Assembly (NCBI GenBank): GCA_031308135.1
Contig: JAHLJT010000631.1
Coordinates: 145,246,734-145,310,733, forward strand
Direction: 5' to 3'
Length of the DNA stretch: 64,000 nucleotides
Origin: Acheta domesticus
Taxonomy: Eukaryota > Arthropoda > Insecta > Orthoptera > Gryllidae
Within the stretch, counting starts at the first letter, position 1. Each line of letters begins with the position of its first letter. Under the pieces are notes generated by a model that saw only the letters and a list, made by a program, of their open reading frames with translations, did no database searches and was not told where the DNA came from. A program made the position numbers and the translations under genes. Positions 1 to 11,066 of this stretch are shown one piece after another.

Positions 1-284
1 AAGTACAGCATGCAATACATTGCCAAACTATATGAGATATATGTACGAGACTGAAGACATCTTTGCTAACGTAAAAGGTAACGCGGGGGGTCTCTGGGCA
101 CCCCAAACAAAACAACAGCTTGTTACACGAATAAAACTCACGAAATTGGCAAACTGAGAGCACATCATGATACAAAAGCAGAAAGGTTCTCAAGCAATGG
201 TCAGAGTAGCCAACGTGGGAAATACAAGAAGAGGGAAGAAAGGATAGTGGGGGTCCCACAGATCCCCGCGTTACCACTCCAGGG

Positions 285-726
285 TTAAAAAAGGAAAAGT
301 TCGTCGTCACTTTCAAACGCAAAGTCTTCATGATTGACCACTCCCTTACATAGGTTAAGGGTAGGGTGAGTGGTCACTTCCACTTGGAGGCCGGCAATCT
401 GCTTGGTTTTTAGGATCTTGTCAACCATTCCTCTGTCGCACGACCGCTTGCAGCTTTCCAAAACAGTCTTCAATGGCTCGCGCGAGGCGGAACGCACTAA
501 CACTTTTGAAGGTTTTTTCTACTTCAACACACGACATTAAAAGAAACCGAGGCTTCCTTGATCTATCCTCCTCCCGCAGGAAGAAGCTATTCATGTCTAC
601 CATCCTGTTACATCGCCTCTTCCTTGCGGAAGAGATCAAGGGGTTTGTTTTGTGCTCCATACAATTGAAGCAGATTCGTCTCCGTGCTCCCCACCCATCA
701 TGGAGTCCAACAAGGGGACACTCCAC
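285..726 (-). pseudogene. Non-LTR retrotransposon ORF1 (gag-like) fragment, Jockey/CR1-like
   Basis: Two overlapping minus-strand frames together resemble the nucleic-acid-binding ORF1 protein of Jockey/CR1-type LINEs. The upstream frame (726 down to 421) has a stretch ending near FGKLQAVVRQRNG, matching the usual 'LRSG/RNG' segment. The downstream frame (503 down to 285) has QIAGLQVEVTTHPTLN followed by KGVV, the usual 'V.V..H.TLN..KGV' segment. They are joined by a frameshift near 433, and about ten residues normally found between them seem to be missing, so the copy is dead. No zinc knuckles or reverse transcriptase follow in the window. The family placement comes from remembered motif layout and is tentative; the clade is not certain. 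Confidence 0.5.
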
Positions 727-1483
727 TGGGGTGCCAGGGCTGACACGGAGATATAGTAGGGGAATGTTACAGCGCTGCCCAGCAGTGGATCCCCCCGCTC
801 ACCCTGGAGTTCAGTGCAAGACCTAGTCCGAGCCGATTGATCGGGAGTGGGTTAGCTCCCGACCGCCCGTCTAGAAGAGACCGAGGCCAAAGCGAATGTA
901 TTGACACCTGCAAGGAATGTTCCCCAAAATACGTAAACGCACCCCTTAGTGCAAGCCAAAAAAGTAGCACCAGGACTAGTTGGGAAACAAACAGGTCTCT
1001 CAACTGCCAGGACACACATTCCCTCCGACAAGGGTCGCCATGCACGGCAAACACATGGGTGGGCGTACAGCACACAGAAAAGGCCAGCGAGGAAGAAAAA
1101 GGAGTGAAAAGAATATACGTGACATGAAATGAGAAGCAAGAGGATGAAAAAATGGAGAAAGGAACACTTGAGAGCCTTGTCTGCTTCCCCCCGTCAGGAC
1201 GTGGACCAACCCACTTCGACGGGCTGAGACATGAGTAACAGAAGATTTAGAGAATAGGGAAATTGGAATACAAGGCTACAGATGTATCAGATCAACCAAT
1301 TCACAGAAGCAAAGAACTGTAACAAAATAAAAAGGGGGAATAATAAAATTCGTGAGAACCATTCAATCAGACTTTATAGAAAATAAATGTTGGATAGTTA
1401 AGTTTGATTTTTTTTGTAAAGAACGCTGAGGATCAGTAGTTGCTGTACATCACTCTCCAAATGCGAATTTATTGACTATATTA
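727..1483. other. Intergenic, no gene recognised
   Basis: The left part (to about 1210) is less AT-rich than its surroundings and has short open frames on both strands without recognisable motifs. It may be the 5' part of the same retrotransposon as the ORF1 fragment. The right part is ordinary AT-rich sequence up to the mariner terminus. Confidence 0.4.
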
Positions 1484-2036
1484 CGAAGGTAATCCCAAAA
1501 GTAAGGTCTCCTATTTTTTTTGTAAGTACGTAGTCCTATTTATTTCCACAATGGTTTACATCAATTTACACCTTGAACATTTATCTATTTTTCGACATAA
1601 TCACCATTTCTGTCGATGCATTTTTGTAGACGCTATGACAGATTTTGTATGCCCATGTCATACCAGCTCGCCGCCATGCTGTTCAGAAAGTTATGAACCT
1701 CTTCTTTCACCTCGTCACCTCTTCCGGCCAAATGCTCTTTCAATTTAGGGAACAGGTGATTGTCACTGGGCGCCAAGTCGGGACTATAGGGTGGGTGGGT
1801 GATGATGTTCCACTGAACTTGCTGCAGGAGAGCAACTGTTTGCCGAGCGACGTGTGGGCGAACGTTGTCATGGAGAATGTGTACGCCCTTGCTCAACATT
1901 CCGCTTCTCCGGTTCTGAATTGCCCGTCTGAGTTTTTTCAGTCTCGCACTCTTTGTATCAGTGTGACCAACTGCCACACAAACAAAGTTCTGTAGTTATA
2001 AAAGAATAGGAGACCTTACTTTTGGGATTACCCTCG
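1484..2036 (-). mobile_element. Internally deleted mariner element with both TIRs and TA target duplication
   Basis: The left end reads CGAAGGTAATCCCAAAAGTA and the reverse complement of the right end reads CGAGGGTAATCCCAAAAGTA. The match continues through AAGGTCTCCTATT, giving about 33-bp terminal inverted repeats. Both sides are bounded by TA (1482-1483 and 2037-2038), the mariner target duplication. The element is 553 bp, whereas full mariners are about 1.3 kb, so roughly the 5' 60% of the transposase gene is gone. It is non-autonomous but could be mobilised if a matching transposase exists. Confidence 0.9.
1633..1977 (-). pseudogene. mariner transposase, C-terminal catalytic part
   Basis: This 114-residue open frame holds the second and third catalytic aspartates of a mariner transposase: the HDNVRPH motif, then YSPDLAPSDNHLF. 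Exactly 34 residues lie between the two Asp residues, giving D34D, the mariner hallmark (Tc1 elements are D34E). The N-terminal helix-turn-helix region and the first catalytic Asp are missing, so it cannot encode an active enzyme. The remaining frame is still open, which suggests a fairly recent deletion copy. Confidence 0.9.
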
Positions 2037-2038
2037 TA

Positions 2039-3496
2039 CATAGTGGAAGAAATACCGAAAATTAATGATTGCATAATAATAGGATTTTAATATAAATATA
2101 CTGAGAGAAAGTTATGAAACGAAGTTAATAAATAGTTTTAAAGCATTGGTACCAATTGGTAAAAGAGTCAACTAGAGTGGATAGAAATAGTCAATAATTG
2201 ACTTGGTATACTCAAATGTAAATATAAATGTAGAAATTCAAGTCGCACCAAAAACAACCAACCAAGCCTTGGTAGTGGTTAATTCATATTACAAAAAACA
2301 AATGTACAAATTGAAACGAAAGGATTAAAATACATAAAAGAGACTATACAAATTTTAAAGATGAAAAATTTGGAGAATCATTTGGAATGATTATTGTTAA
2401 ACAAGTAAAACATGGAAATAATGACGAGTTAAGTGAGGAATTAATAAACGTTATCATAAAATCCCTAGATGGGGTGGCACCATTTAAAATGCTGCACACT
2501 GAATGGAATCAAATCTTCTACCTCACCTTTTGCAAGGTGGACCCCCTTTTGGCTCCTGATTGACTACTACACTAAGTGTGAAGCGCGTTAAGAGAACAGT
2601 GTAGGCTGATTTGTTAAAAACCCTGATTTTTCAAAAATTGCAAAAAAATCAAACTTTTTCGGCATCTTCCTGTAACTACAATTATGAAGATAAGCATTTT
2701 TTCTTAATGAAATGTTTTCTTTTATAAATGTATTTTTCAACTTCTAATGAAACGATTTATCATAGGTAATACCATGCGTACTTTGGAAATTATCAATAAA
2801 TCCCTGACTTGCAAAACGAGGAAGAGATTTATCTGAGAATTTCCAAAGCACAAGTAGTATTTAATAGGACCATTCCATGAATGAAATTATGCCCACCAGT
2901 TTCAAACTGGACCAAAAATTGAAAAACAATTTAAAATCAATAACGTTATGTCGTACTATATAGGCGGTTTATTGGACAACGACAGTGATCAATGTATACC
3001 GCCTCCTAAGATAGATGAGTCACAGTTTATGATTGGCCAGTAGGGAGAAGTGGTAAGAAAAATCAGATAGAAAAAGTGATAAACATGTTGAGATACACCG
3101 CCCTGATTGGGGTATTGAATATGTATTATAACACAACTAGTTTTAATTTTACGAGTGGAATAGTCTGTACAATTTCAGATATCTAACGATCAATTTCTCA
3201 AAGTGGTCGATAAATTAGTCCATGTATATCCCCGTATTGTCAAACAACTGATTGTAAACCGGTAACAGTTGTCACACACTCAGAATGTTCATTGTTGGCA
3301 GAAAACCCACTGCATTTTAGTGCAACAGTAGCCTACATACACATTATGTTTGGTTATCCGAATTATCAAATATCCAAACTATATCTAGTCCCAATTAGTT
3401 CAGATAATCGACATCTCACTAAATGTCCTTTAGAATTATTATTGTAGCATTTATTGATATTTTTCTGAAGAATGGATTTCCTTCAGTAAGTCTTTT
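2039..3496. other. Intergenic or intronic, AT-rich, no gene recognised
   Basis: No coding signal was found. If the Aar2 C-terminal exons lie to the left of the window, this stretch is part of the fourth Aar2 intron. A short piece near 2620-2680 resembles internal F2 repeat sequence (poly-A-rich 'TTTTTCAAAAATTGCAAAAAA'). Confidence 0.4.
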
Positions 3497-3703
3497 TTAT
3501 AACAAAATCATTTTGTAGTAGGCACAAATCTGATTAAATTTCGCCTTATTAACCAACATAGCCTTGAAAGTTTGCACTGAAAGAATGCTTTTGTTTCTTG
3601 TCCACAAACCATTCATGTAAGAAAATACTTGTTCAGTGAGGGTGTTAGTTCCAGGTAAATACAGAAGAAATTCCAATATTTTCAAAAACATTGAATATGG
3701 CAC
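3497..3703 (-). pseudogene. hAT transposase C-terminal dimerisation fragment
   Basis: The minus-strand frame contains LPGTNTLTEQVFSYMNGLW followed by NKSILSVQTFKAML. This is the conserved end of hAT transposases (the hATC dimerisation domain: 'LP.SNA..ERVFS..N....RN.L....V..L'). Only 68 residues remain, with no RNase-H core nearby, so it is a degenerate fragment. It probably sits inside a large Aar2 intron. Confidence 0.7.
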
Positions 3704-4169
3704 ACTGTATTAAAATGTGATTTTACTTGGGTGTGCGTTCTGAAAATATTATCTCATTTTGCAATAATTTTCAGTTATTGCCTGAGAAGTTACAGAATAC
3801 TGAGTCAGCATTGCTGATTACCTTCAGATATAATGTTATATTATAGTTTAATGAATAAATGTAAACTTATTGTGACACAAGAATGAAAAGAGTTGTATTT
3901 CAATTGAGTAAAAATTGTATTCTTCACATTAAAATCAATAGAATGTATTTTATTAGGAATAATGTACACATCTGAAATTCATTTTGTTAAATAACTACAT
4001 GTCAGAACTTCTCTATCACTAGATGGATTTGACATTTGCTACTAGCATGGAGATTTAAAATGTTAGTCCAAAATGGCATATTCAATACTTCATTTATTTA
4101 ATTCATCATTAACGTTAAACGAAGAAACAATCAACAACATTAAACTAAGAAATTTAATATTAATGTTAC

Positions 4170-4464
4170 CTTGACAAATGAGATAAAAGAGTTTCCAGCA
4201 TATAACTAGAATCTAATGAATGTTGTGTTATTTCAGCTGGAGTAGCACCTTCTGGATAACTTCTTTCTGGTAAACAGGTCAATCGTAACTCTGTGCCTGG
4301 ACTTGCTTTTAATTGAGGCAATAACTCTTCTTCCCTTTCCTCTGCAGTATTAACACGAGCTCTCCTTTCCTTCCTTGGGGATAGGTCATTTTGCCCACAA
4401 CAGACTAATTCCAAAGCAGAACGTACATAACCTGTTTCAGGAGCTAGCTGCTGCAGTTGACTTT
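4170..4464 (-). CDS. Aar2: Aar2 exon 4
   Basis: The acceptor is GTACAG|AA and the donor TCAAG|GTAACA. It encodes the region ending GTELRL, then ERSYPEGATPAEITQHSLDS and SYMLETLLSHL, which is the most conserved AAR2 segment at the start of the C-terminal domain. It leaves two nucleotides of a codon, so at least one more coding exon exists downstream (lower coordinates), and none is recognisable down to base 1. Confidence 0.9.
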
Positions 4465-7400
4465 CTGTACATGGAAAGTAAACAATGAAAAAAGCCACAG
4501 GTCAAACGTAAAAACTCTGTAAAAGAATACAGGTAAACATCAATCATATGTTGGTGAATTAACTGTACATTTGACTCACTTAAAATTTTCCGGAAACATT
4601 TTTTAACCTAATTTGTAACTAACTAGGAAAACCCGGCAGTCATTGTTCTGCCCTTCATCTTCCTCTTTCCCCTCCCATCACCCTTCCTCACATTTACTTG
4701 CAAATTACTTGTAGATTTCAAAGAACTGCAAGAGATGTTTTGTCAAAATCATCAAGGAACGTATACAAAAGGAACTGACTCCAGAGAATTGTGTCTATAC
4801 TCCCATGAGTAAACATTAGACAGATTTCTATTTTGTTTTGAAAAATCAGAAGCGTGAAACTGCTATCCCAAATAAATGTGAATTTTACTCAACAAAAACA
4901 TTTAGACTCAAGACATACTGAAACATGTTCTGAATACAAAATTTATTAGGTCAAATTTTACTTCAGTTTAAAATAGATGAGTTAAAATTACTAGCATACC
5001 TACACGAGAACTCTTGCAAGCTATAACCCACTCTCTTCCTTACCATTTCTATTTTAAGCCTGTAATACACATTTTTCTTCAAAACCCTCTTACCCTCCGT
5101 CACTTGTTCTATACCTTGTAATTGATAATACACCCTTGTCAATACAAACTATTCTTATTTAACTTTATTATCGAGCAAAACGGTACACTTGGATCATTCA
5201 ATCACATAGAATTTCAAATAATTAGTAATTTCACATACAGTTGCAGATATTACAAGCTCTGAACACGTGGGGGTAAAATTGAGAAGTGTCGAACCAGCAA
5301 AGATGTAATAAATGGTCAAGAAGATCTCACCCAGTAGATTACAGTATGAAGAATATTTCTTATTATTTTAGTTTTAAAGGCCCTAGAACACTTTGTTTAG
5401 GAGTTATTTAACATTATAGATTCAAAACCCTTGACATGCATTGTGGGTTGCATTTATATAAATATTTAGATGCTTTTTTTAAACAAATTCTTCATATTTT
5501 TCAACTCGAAATGCAATTCGTCACGTCTCCATGAAATTCTTTAGAGACCTCATTTATAAATAGTGGTTGCGTGTGAGAGCCACAAAGGGAAGGTATACTT
5601 CTGAAATAATATGGGAGATGATTCTGCTCAGTGAAATTGAGAGCACTTATGCAAACCCAAGGCAGCTCCATTGTTAAACACTTTTCAAGAGATTCAAAAA
5701 AACTGAATTGTGAATATTTATTAAGAAAAAAAATGTTTCTCACTCATTTGTGTACATTAAAACATTCTATTAAAATTATATCTATTTCTTTGTTTTTCCA
5801 TTTCACTGAACTATGTTAAAATAACACTAAATCTGTTAAAGCTGTTGTTTGAAGCTCTCTTTAGGATTATCATGAGAATCTACTCTTATTAACCCAGATA
5901 ATCCTGAATTATTTTTTTGTTGGAAACTGAGTTATATGATATTAGAAATCTAATAATGAGGTTATAAGGAAGAAAGTAAAAACAATTTTGAGTTTGTATT
6001 GTTAGTATTGATATAAATGAGCGTCCTTCCAGAAGGACGTCAGGACAATAGGGCAACCTTTGTGGAGGTAAAGAATTGGAACAAATAACTTGTTCGGGTA
6101 TCGGTATTTTCAAATAAACGTGAAGAAAAGTGAGTTTTGGGGTTACAACCACAAAAAACAATTAGTTTGTTGGGGAAAGGAAGAAGAAGAAGAAAAAGAA
6201 AGGAGAAAAGGAAAGTATCTTATAAACTTGTTTTTTGCTGCTGTAAGATCAGCTACTGCATGTACAAGCAACAAAGATTAAGGGGTTCATCACATTTTAC
6301 ACACTCAAATTGTGTTATGGGGGCAATTTTGATATTTCAGTTCTTTGTGTTTTCTCGTCTGTTGGTAATTCAGTAACATAATTTCCCTTCCATCAAATCG
6401 AGAATATTGTTTTGCTCTCTATTAGTAGTCACTCTTTTGTTACTTTCTCGTCTCGCAGTGGCAATTTGAGGATGAAATGTCAGATGATGTACTGCATCTT
6501 CATTGTGCTTGTAAAGATCCCAGGAATTTTGCTTGCATTGACTATGAAATGTACCACTTTTTTCCTCTTAACTATAAACTATACATTTTGATCATCTCGA
6601 TCTATGCCCCGTTATGAGCTTTGTAGGAATACAATAGTTTAGGTTCAGGCTGGCTAATCCTTTTCTTTTTTCTCTGAAATATTTTTCTACAGAACACAAA
6701 GGTTGAACTGTGTCAACGTTGGTGATTCTGAATCAGAGCAAAATTCATATGATCCGCTATTTCCTTTTATAATTTTATCTAGATATGTTAGAGTACAATT
6801 GTTAACTCTCTTTCCTTGTTATTCCAGTTGATTTCACACCCCTCTTCTTTAGCTCATGTAGTTCAACAATGATGAACAGGTTACCAAAGAAAATACAATG
6901 GAACATGAAGTGACTGGTTTACAAAGGTGACTACCACCCTTTAGTCCATACCTTGATATCATAATCTTATGTGTGTCAGCTCCTTGGTAGGGTTGAGCTG
7001 AAAGTATATCCACTATTGGTATTTCTATACCAAAATTTGAATCCATAATTAGAATGGTTATCCTTTTGTGAAATTTTGCAGCCATGTCTTCTAAACTACG
7101 GCATCACTGATTCATTAACAGAATGATACTGCACATGAGGCACAAATTGTTTGAACATGTTGCAGAAAAATCCAAATCACAAACTGCAGTAGCATTTAGT
7201 TGACTTGCTGGTAAATAATATACACTTGGATTTTCTTCTGCGCCCGAATCACCATCTGTTACGTCATCAATTGAATTTAGACAAGGCTGTTATGATTCAT
7301 TCACATCAAATGTTGGTATTTCATCATGATTTGTTTCTAAAATATCCAAAAGTTCCAACAATGTACATAGTTTCCTCTGAATATAAAATGACCACACATC

Positions 7401-9172
7401 CTGACGGCCTTCTGGAAGGACGGTTCAAAACAACACTGAATAACAATTAACAAAAACCTTCAATTGTAATATAACCCCATATATAATGTAGTTCACTGTT
7501 TTAAGGTGTTACATTAACAATTTCAGAGTTATTGACACTATATGAAAGAAAATCTACCAACATATCTAAAACAGCAACAATCAAATTGTTCATTGTAAAA
7601 TTACACTTATTTTCAAAACACAATTTCTCATTAACTGTAAATGATAGCATCAAAATAACTGTGAAGGTGCCTTTCTCACTTAATGTACTTTATATAAATA
7701 TGTGTCACTGTCCGTTGCAATAATGCATTACTCACGGAAATACATTATTTCAACAATGAGCGGCAGCATCCTTCCAGAAGAACGTCAGGATTATCTGGGA
7801 GATAAAACCACAGTAAAGCTACCCAAGATTTACCACAGATTTTTAAATAGTTGTTGGGTTGTTTTACCAATAACTCCCACAATACATTCCACTATTTTAT
7901 TTTCTAATTTTATATGATCTTTTTCATTTTCCAAACTCTGTTGCAACACTAAAATTATGAACCATGTTAATTAAAAATAATACCAACAACAAAGAGACTT
8001 AAACAGCTTACCAGTTATTTTATCAGTTAGAACCTTCCACTTTTTCCATACATCAAAAGGATAAGGCCCTAAATGTCTGTCAAGATTAAGTAAATTTGAC
8101 TTATAAACTTTCACTTCCTCTTCATTTATTTCTGTAACAAGCATCAAAGTGCAATGAATAACAATAATGATTATTTATTTGTTTACAGGATATTCCCTTT
8201 AATATTATTAAATGACAATGTTTTCACATCATTTGCGCACGAAAAACAAAAATATATACACAATTCAATTTATACACACCTGTTGATGATATACCTTCAG
8301 AGTCAGCATCCCATTTTTTACAACAAACTCAGATTTCTTGAAATGGTGAAAAAAGCCTACACGAGGAGCTACATCTTCCTGTTCATTCACAGCACTAAAA
8401 CAAAACTACTGTCAAGAAAAGAAGGAACATAATCTATAATAATACTAACCCTTTACTTTCTAGACAGATGGTTAGAGAAATTTGGTAACGTTTTTTAAAT
8501 TGCTACCTACAGGAGACTTGAGAAAGATTTGTGCCACACCAAACTCAAAATTTTAATTTAACACAAACAATGCATAAACAACTTCCTCTTATGTAGAAAG
8601 AATGGGTGTTGCATATTCCTACAGAAATGTAGGGCCTATGCATTATTGAAAACAGATAATAATCTACACCAGATTTGGTAGCAGTTTGGGATGGACATTT
8701 TTCATTATTGAAATAAACAAGGAAAAATTATATGACAATCGAATACAATGTCATGATATAGACTAGGTCCTAAACAATACTGTTCTAATATCTTTAACAT
8801 ATAAATTACTATTTTTATTATAATTTTCCGATCTACCAATTTGTCTGTATGTTTCAAATAATTCTTTTGACAGGAACTTGCGAACTGTCTATTGGTTAAA
8901 ATCAACCAACCGCCTGGACAGCACCAGCAAATTGCAAGCTTAATTACTCGGAATCAACTGACACATCTTTGTCGGGAGACTAACCTGTAATGAATAAAGT
9001 GTAGACCAGGTGGTATCATTTTTAAACCTTTGAACCTTTCGGCAGTATTCCACGATTTCATATCAATGCCAAATTCAGTGCCTTGGGGAACATTTAGTAA
9101 AAGAAAAGTGGCACCCTCAATTAAGAGTCGACGAGCCAAGTCTTGGTCTATGTCGAGACTTTCCTCGCCCAT
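4170..9172 (-). CDS. Aar2: Aar2, U5 snRNP assembly factor (N-terminal four exons; 3' end off window)
   Basis: AAR2 binds the RNase-H-like domain of Prp8 in the cytoplasm and holds the immature U5 snRNP until Brr2 replaces it. Four exons with consensus GT-AG junctions were found: 9172-8985, 8394-8280, 8131-8012 and 4464-4170. They carry the family signatures in order: EGATFLLLNVPQGTEFGID and MIPPGLHFIHY (exon 1), RVGFF (exon 2), LDRHLGPYPFDVW (exon 3), and GTELRL then YPEGATPAEITQHS (exon 4). This covers the N-terminal beta-sandwich and the linker; the C-terminal helical VHS-like domain is not visible and must lie left of base 1. Exon 2 is 1 nt short (see exon entry). Introns are about 590, 148 and 3547 nt. 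The ATG at 9172 is the first Met before the conserved block. Identification rests on remembered family motifs and is strong. Confidence 0.92.
4990..5110. repeat. Interspersed repeat in Aar2 intron 3, copy also near 62320
   Basis: CTAGCATACCTACACGAGAA and the following 60 or so bases match CTAGCGTACCCGTGCGAGAA at 62321, including the next motif (CTCTYGCAAG) and a CCCT/CTTCC-rich stretch. The two copies mark one dispersed family, perhaps the tail of a LINE; this was not identified further. Confidence 0.6.
6020..7428 (-). mobile_element. Inverted-repeat element with a piggyBac-like N-terminal remnant
   Basis: CGTCCTTCCAGAAGGACGTC at about 6022 is matched in reverse complement at 7402-7427 (CCTGACGGCCTTCTGGAAGGACGG). 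A further partial copy lies at 7769-7800 in the same orientation as the left end. The bracketed 1.4 kb lies in Aar2 intron 3. A minus-strand stretch at about 7330-7170 reads DDVTDGDSGAEENPSVYYLP then ASQLNA, resembling the acidic N-terminus of piggyBac-derived proteins. No DDE core is visible and no TTAA duplication is seen at these ends, so the family assignment is tentative. Confidence 0.5.
7769..7830 (+). repeat. Partial copy of the 6020/7428 terminal repeat
   Basis: ATCCTTCCAGAAGAACGTCA followed by GGATTATCTGGGAGATAAAA matches the terminal motif of the neighbouring inverted-repeat element. AACCCAGATAATCCTGAATT at 5891 appears to be a reverse-oriented relative. Confidence 0.5.
8012..8131 (-). 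CDS. Aar2: Aar2 exon 3
   Basis: The acceptor is TTACAG|AA and the donor CTG|GTAAGC. It needs one nucleotide from exon 2 and leaves one for exon 4. It encodes INEEEVKVYKSNLLNLDRHL and then GPYPFDVWKKWKVLTDKIT, matching the AAR2 'LGPYP....KKW..LT' block. Confidence 0.9.
8280..8394 (-). CDS. Aar2: Aar2 exon 2, with apparent 1-nt deletion
   Basis: The acceptor TTTTAG|T is at 8394 and the donor ACAG|GTGTGT ends at 8280. The frame entering from exon 1 reads well to RVGFFHHFKKSEFVVK. It then drifts out of the homologous frame at an A6 run (T6 on plus, 8314-8319). After that point the +1 frame contains the expected Trp-containing segment and ends in the phase that exon 3 needs. The exon is 115 nt where 116 nt would keep frame. 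This is either a real lesion or a consensus error in a homopolymer. Confidence 0.8.
8985..9172 (-). CDS. Aar2: Aar2 exon 1 (start codon)
   Basis: Encodes MGEESLDIDQDLARRLLIEG and on to FIHY. The donor is CAG|GTTAGT at 8985/8984, leaving two nucleotides (AG) that are completed by the first T of exon 2. The start at 9172 gives an N-terminus of the expected length. Confidence 0.92.
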
Positions 9173-9320
9173 CTTTTCAACTCAAATGTGTACTAAGTTA
9201 AAGACAATCAAAATTTCTACCCAACATGACCCAATACAACCAAATAACAGCAATCACAGTAATAGCCCTGGGCAGGTCCTGATGCTTCCATTACTCCAGC
9301 ACACTCCAGCATTATCCAGA

Positions 9321-9438
9321 CCAGAGAGTATATATCACGAAGTCTACAAGGTAGTCTACTGTTGACTGTGTATATACCATACAACTGTGTATATACCACA
9401 AGGTCTACCTTGTAGACTTCGTGGTATATATCCAGACC
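9321..9438. repeat. 34-bp inverted repeat upstream of Aar2
   Basis: The left arm 9321-9354 (containing TATATATCACGAAGTCTACA) is the reverse complement of the right arm 9405-9438, with two or three mismatches. Between them GTGTATATACCA occurs twice. It lies about 150 bp upstream of the Aar2 ATG and could fold back in the promoter or 5' UTR. Confidence 0.7.
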
Positions 9439-9498
9439 ATAGCCCGCTATACTCCGGTTTTTCTCATAGAGGTACTACTATTTTATTTCTTGGCGCAC

Positions 9499-9672
9499 GG
9501 GGGTGTCAATAAAGTGGAATATATCACGGTATTTCACGTCGTTCTCCATTGTGCCGCCAGAAGTCTCATGATCGCCACCACTGATCGATACAGTCACGAT
9601 CATGTGACTTCTAGCGACACAACCGAGAACAACGCGAAATACCGTGAGATATTTCATTTTATTGACACCCCC
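9499..9672. mobile_element. Foldback MITE with about 75-bp inverted arms
   Basis: The element starts GGGGGTGTCAATAAAGTGGA and ends in its reverse complement (TTTTATTGACACCCCC). The arms continue through ATATATCACGGTATTTC, CGTCGTTCTC and AGAAGTC to a centre near 9585 (CATGATCG...CGATCATG). Almost the whole 174 bp is arm. A second, truncated copy of one arm lies at 10716-10752. Confidence 0.85.
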
Positions 9673-10614
9673 GCCATGATGTATTATAATAATTAAGAAA
9701 TGTGCACAAGTGTGCATGGAGTTTATTAGTTCAGTCTTCGGAGCTGAGCTCCGTAATTGTTTTGTTGTTTTCCATTCATGAAACCACATGATACTTGGTA
9801 CACTTTTCATTACACAGTTTGCACACGCTAGGGATGTGCCATTAACAGCTAAACTGTTATTCTTAACAGTTAACATTTAGTAACAGTTACGCGAAATAAC
9901 AGTTATTTTATTATCCTGTTCTTGGCTGTTATCGGTTGATATTCATAGTACTCCACTCTATTGGGCAAAACCCGAACTACTACCAGGGGCGGCTCGTCCT
10001 AAGGGGCCACAGGGGCCGGGCCCCACCAATATTTAATAAAACACAAAAATGTTTATATATATTTACAGTAATATCTTTGTCATAATTGTAGTACTTCATT
10101 GGAATTCTTTATTCGTGAATATCGACAATTCGTCTCCACAACTCATTCCAATCCCAATAACCAAGAATTGAGGGTCATAGTTCCTTGCCGCACTCAAAGA
10201 TAGCGTTAGTAGTGCTCACGGGGCCCGACTTGCATGGGCCCCAGACCGGTAACCCCACTCCATTTACAAGGTCAGAGCCCTTTCGTAGTGGGCGCGACCA
10301 CTGCTTGCTAATTTTAGCTGTCCTAGGGGCCCGCACCAGCGGGCCCTTCGCAGAGAACGGCAGTCTGAGCGCGCCGTTTTCAAAGTGCACGTGAAGTTCT
10401 GCGCGCTGTAAGATGAACTCAGTGGATTCATTACACTGTTTTCCGTTTTCTTCACTCAGATTTGAAGAAAAAATGATATTAAACGGTTAGGAGCACATCA
10501 ACCGATTGACTTATCATTTACACAAGATGATGGAAAGAAGAAACAAACATTCTGTATTTCGGGTAGGGGCGCTATACTTGGGTTTTTCTTTCTTGGCGCA
10601 TGAGGTCTTGTCTT

Positions 10615-10714
10615 CTGGGACCCGGCAAAATCGTTGTGAAACAGAACTTACGAGTACTTGTTATTACTTATTACTAGTACTAGTAACTTGTAACCTTTGT
10701 GAAACGGGTCCCAG
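10615..10714. repeat. 100-bp mini-element with CTGGGACCCG inverted ends
   Basis: CTGGGACCCG at 10615-10624 and CGGGTCCCAG at 10705-10714 bracket an AT-rich core containing TACTAGTACTAGTAAC. It is nested in the hAT-like element. The ends are short, so this is moderate evidence for a MITE. Confidence 0.5.
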
Positions 10715-10715
10715 G

Positions 10716-10752
10716 ATGGAATATCTCACGGTATTTCGCGTCGTTCCCAATC
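10716..10752 (+). repeat. Truncated copy of the 9499 MITE arm
   Basis: GGAATATCTCACGGTATTTC followed by GCGTCGTTC matches the arms of the foldback MITE at 9499-9672 with one or two differences. Confidence 0.75.
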
Positions 10753-11066
10753 GTCTGTATCAAACTTATTATTAAAAGAAATGCAATGCAGGCAATGCAA
10801 TGCACTGTAATGTAATGCAATGCATTTGCAGCCTTCCCCGTTTATAAAACCACGAGCCGCGACTGGTTCAAATTATAGATTCATTAATACATAATTCGTC
10901 ATTATTACACATCATGTGCCACAATATTTTTATATTTTAAGGTATTACGTATAATACAACAAGAAGTTTGTCCTTAAAATTGAATTCGTCCAATATGTTA
11001 ATGTTAACGTCTTTCTGTCCCATTACAACTTGAGATCCGCTAATATTTCCCTAAGTCTGATACAGA

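Larger units (their letters stand above)
9984..10865. mobile_element. Non-autonomous hAT-like element
   Basis: The left end CAGGGGCGGCTCGTCC and the reverse complement of the right end CAGTCGCGGCTCGTGG give a 14-bp CAG...GGCTCGT inverted repeat, typical of hAT termini. The interior has a GC-rich block (10170-10400) and nested smaller elements. No transposase was found and no clear 8-bp target duplication remains (flanks ACTACTAC and GTTCAAAT), so one end may be eroded or the copy old. Confidence 0.65.
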
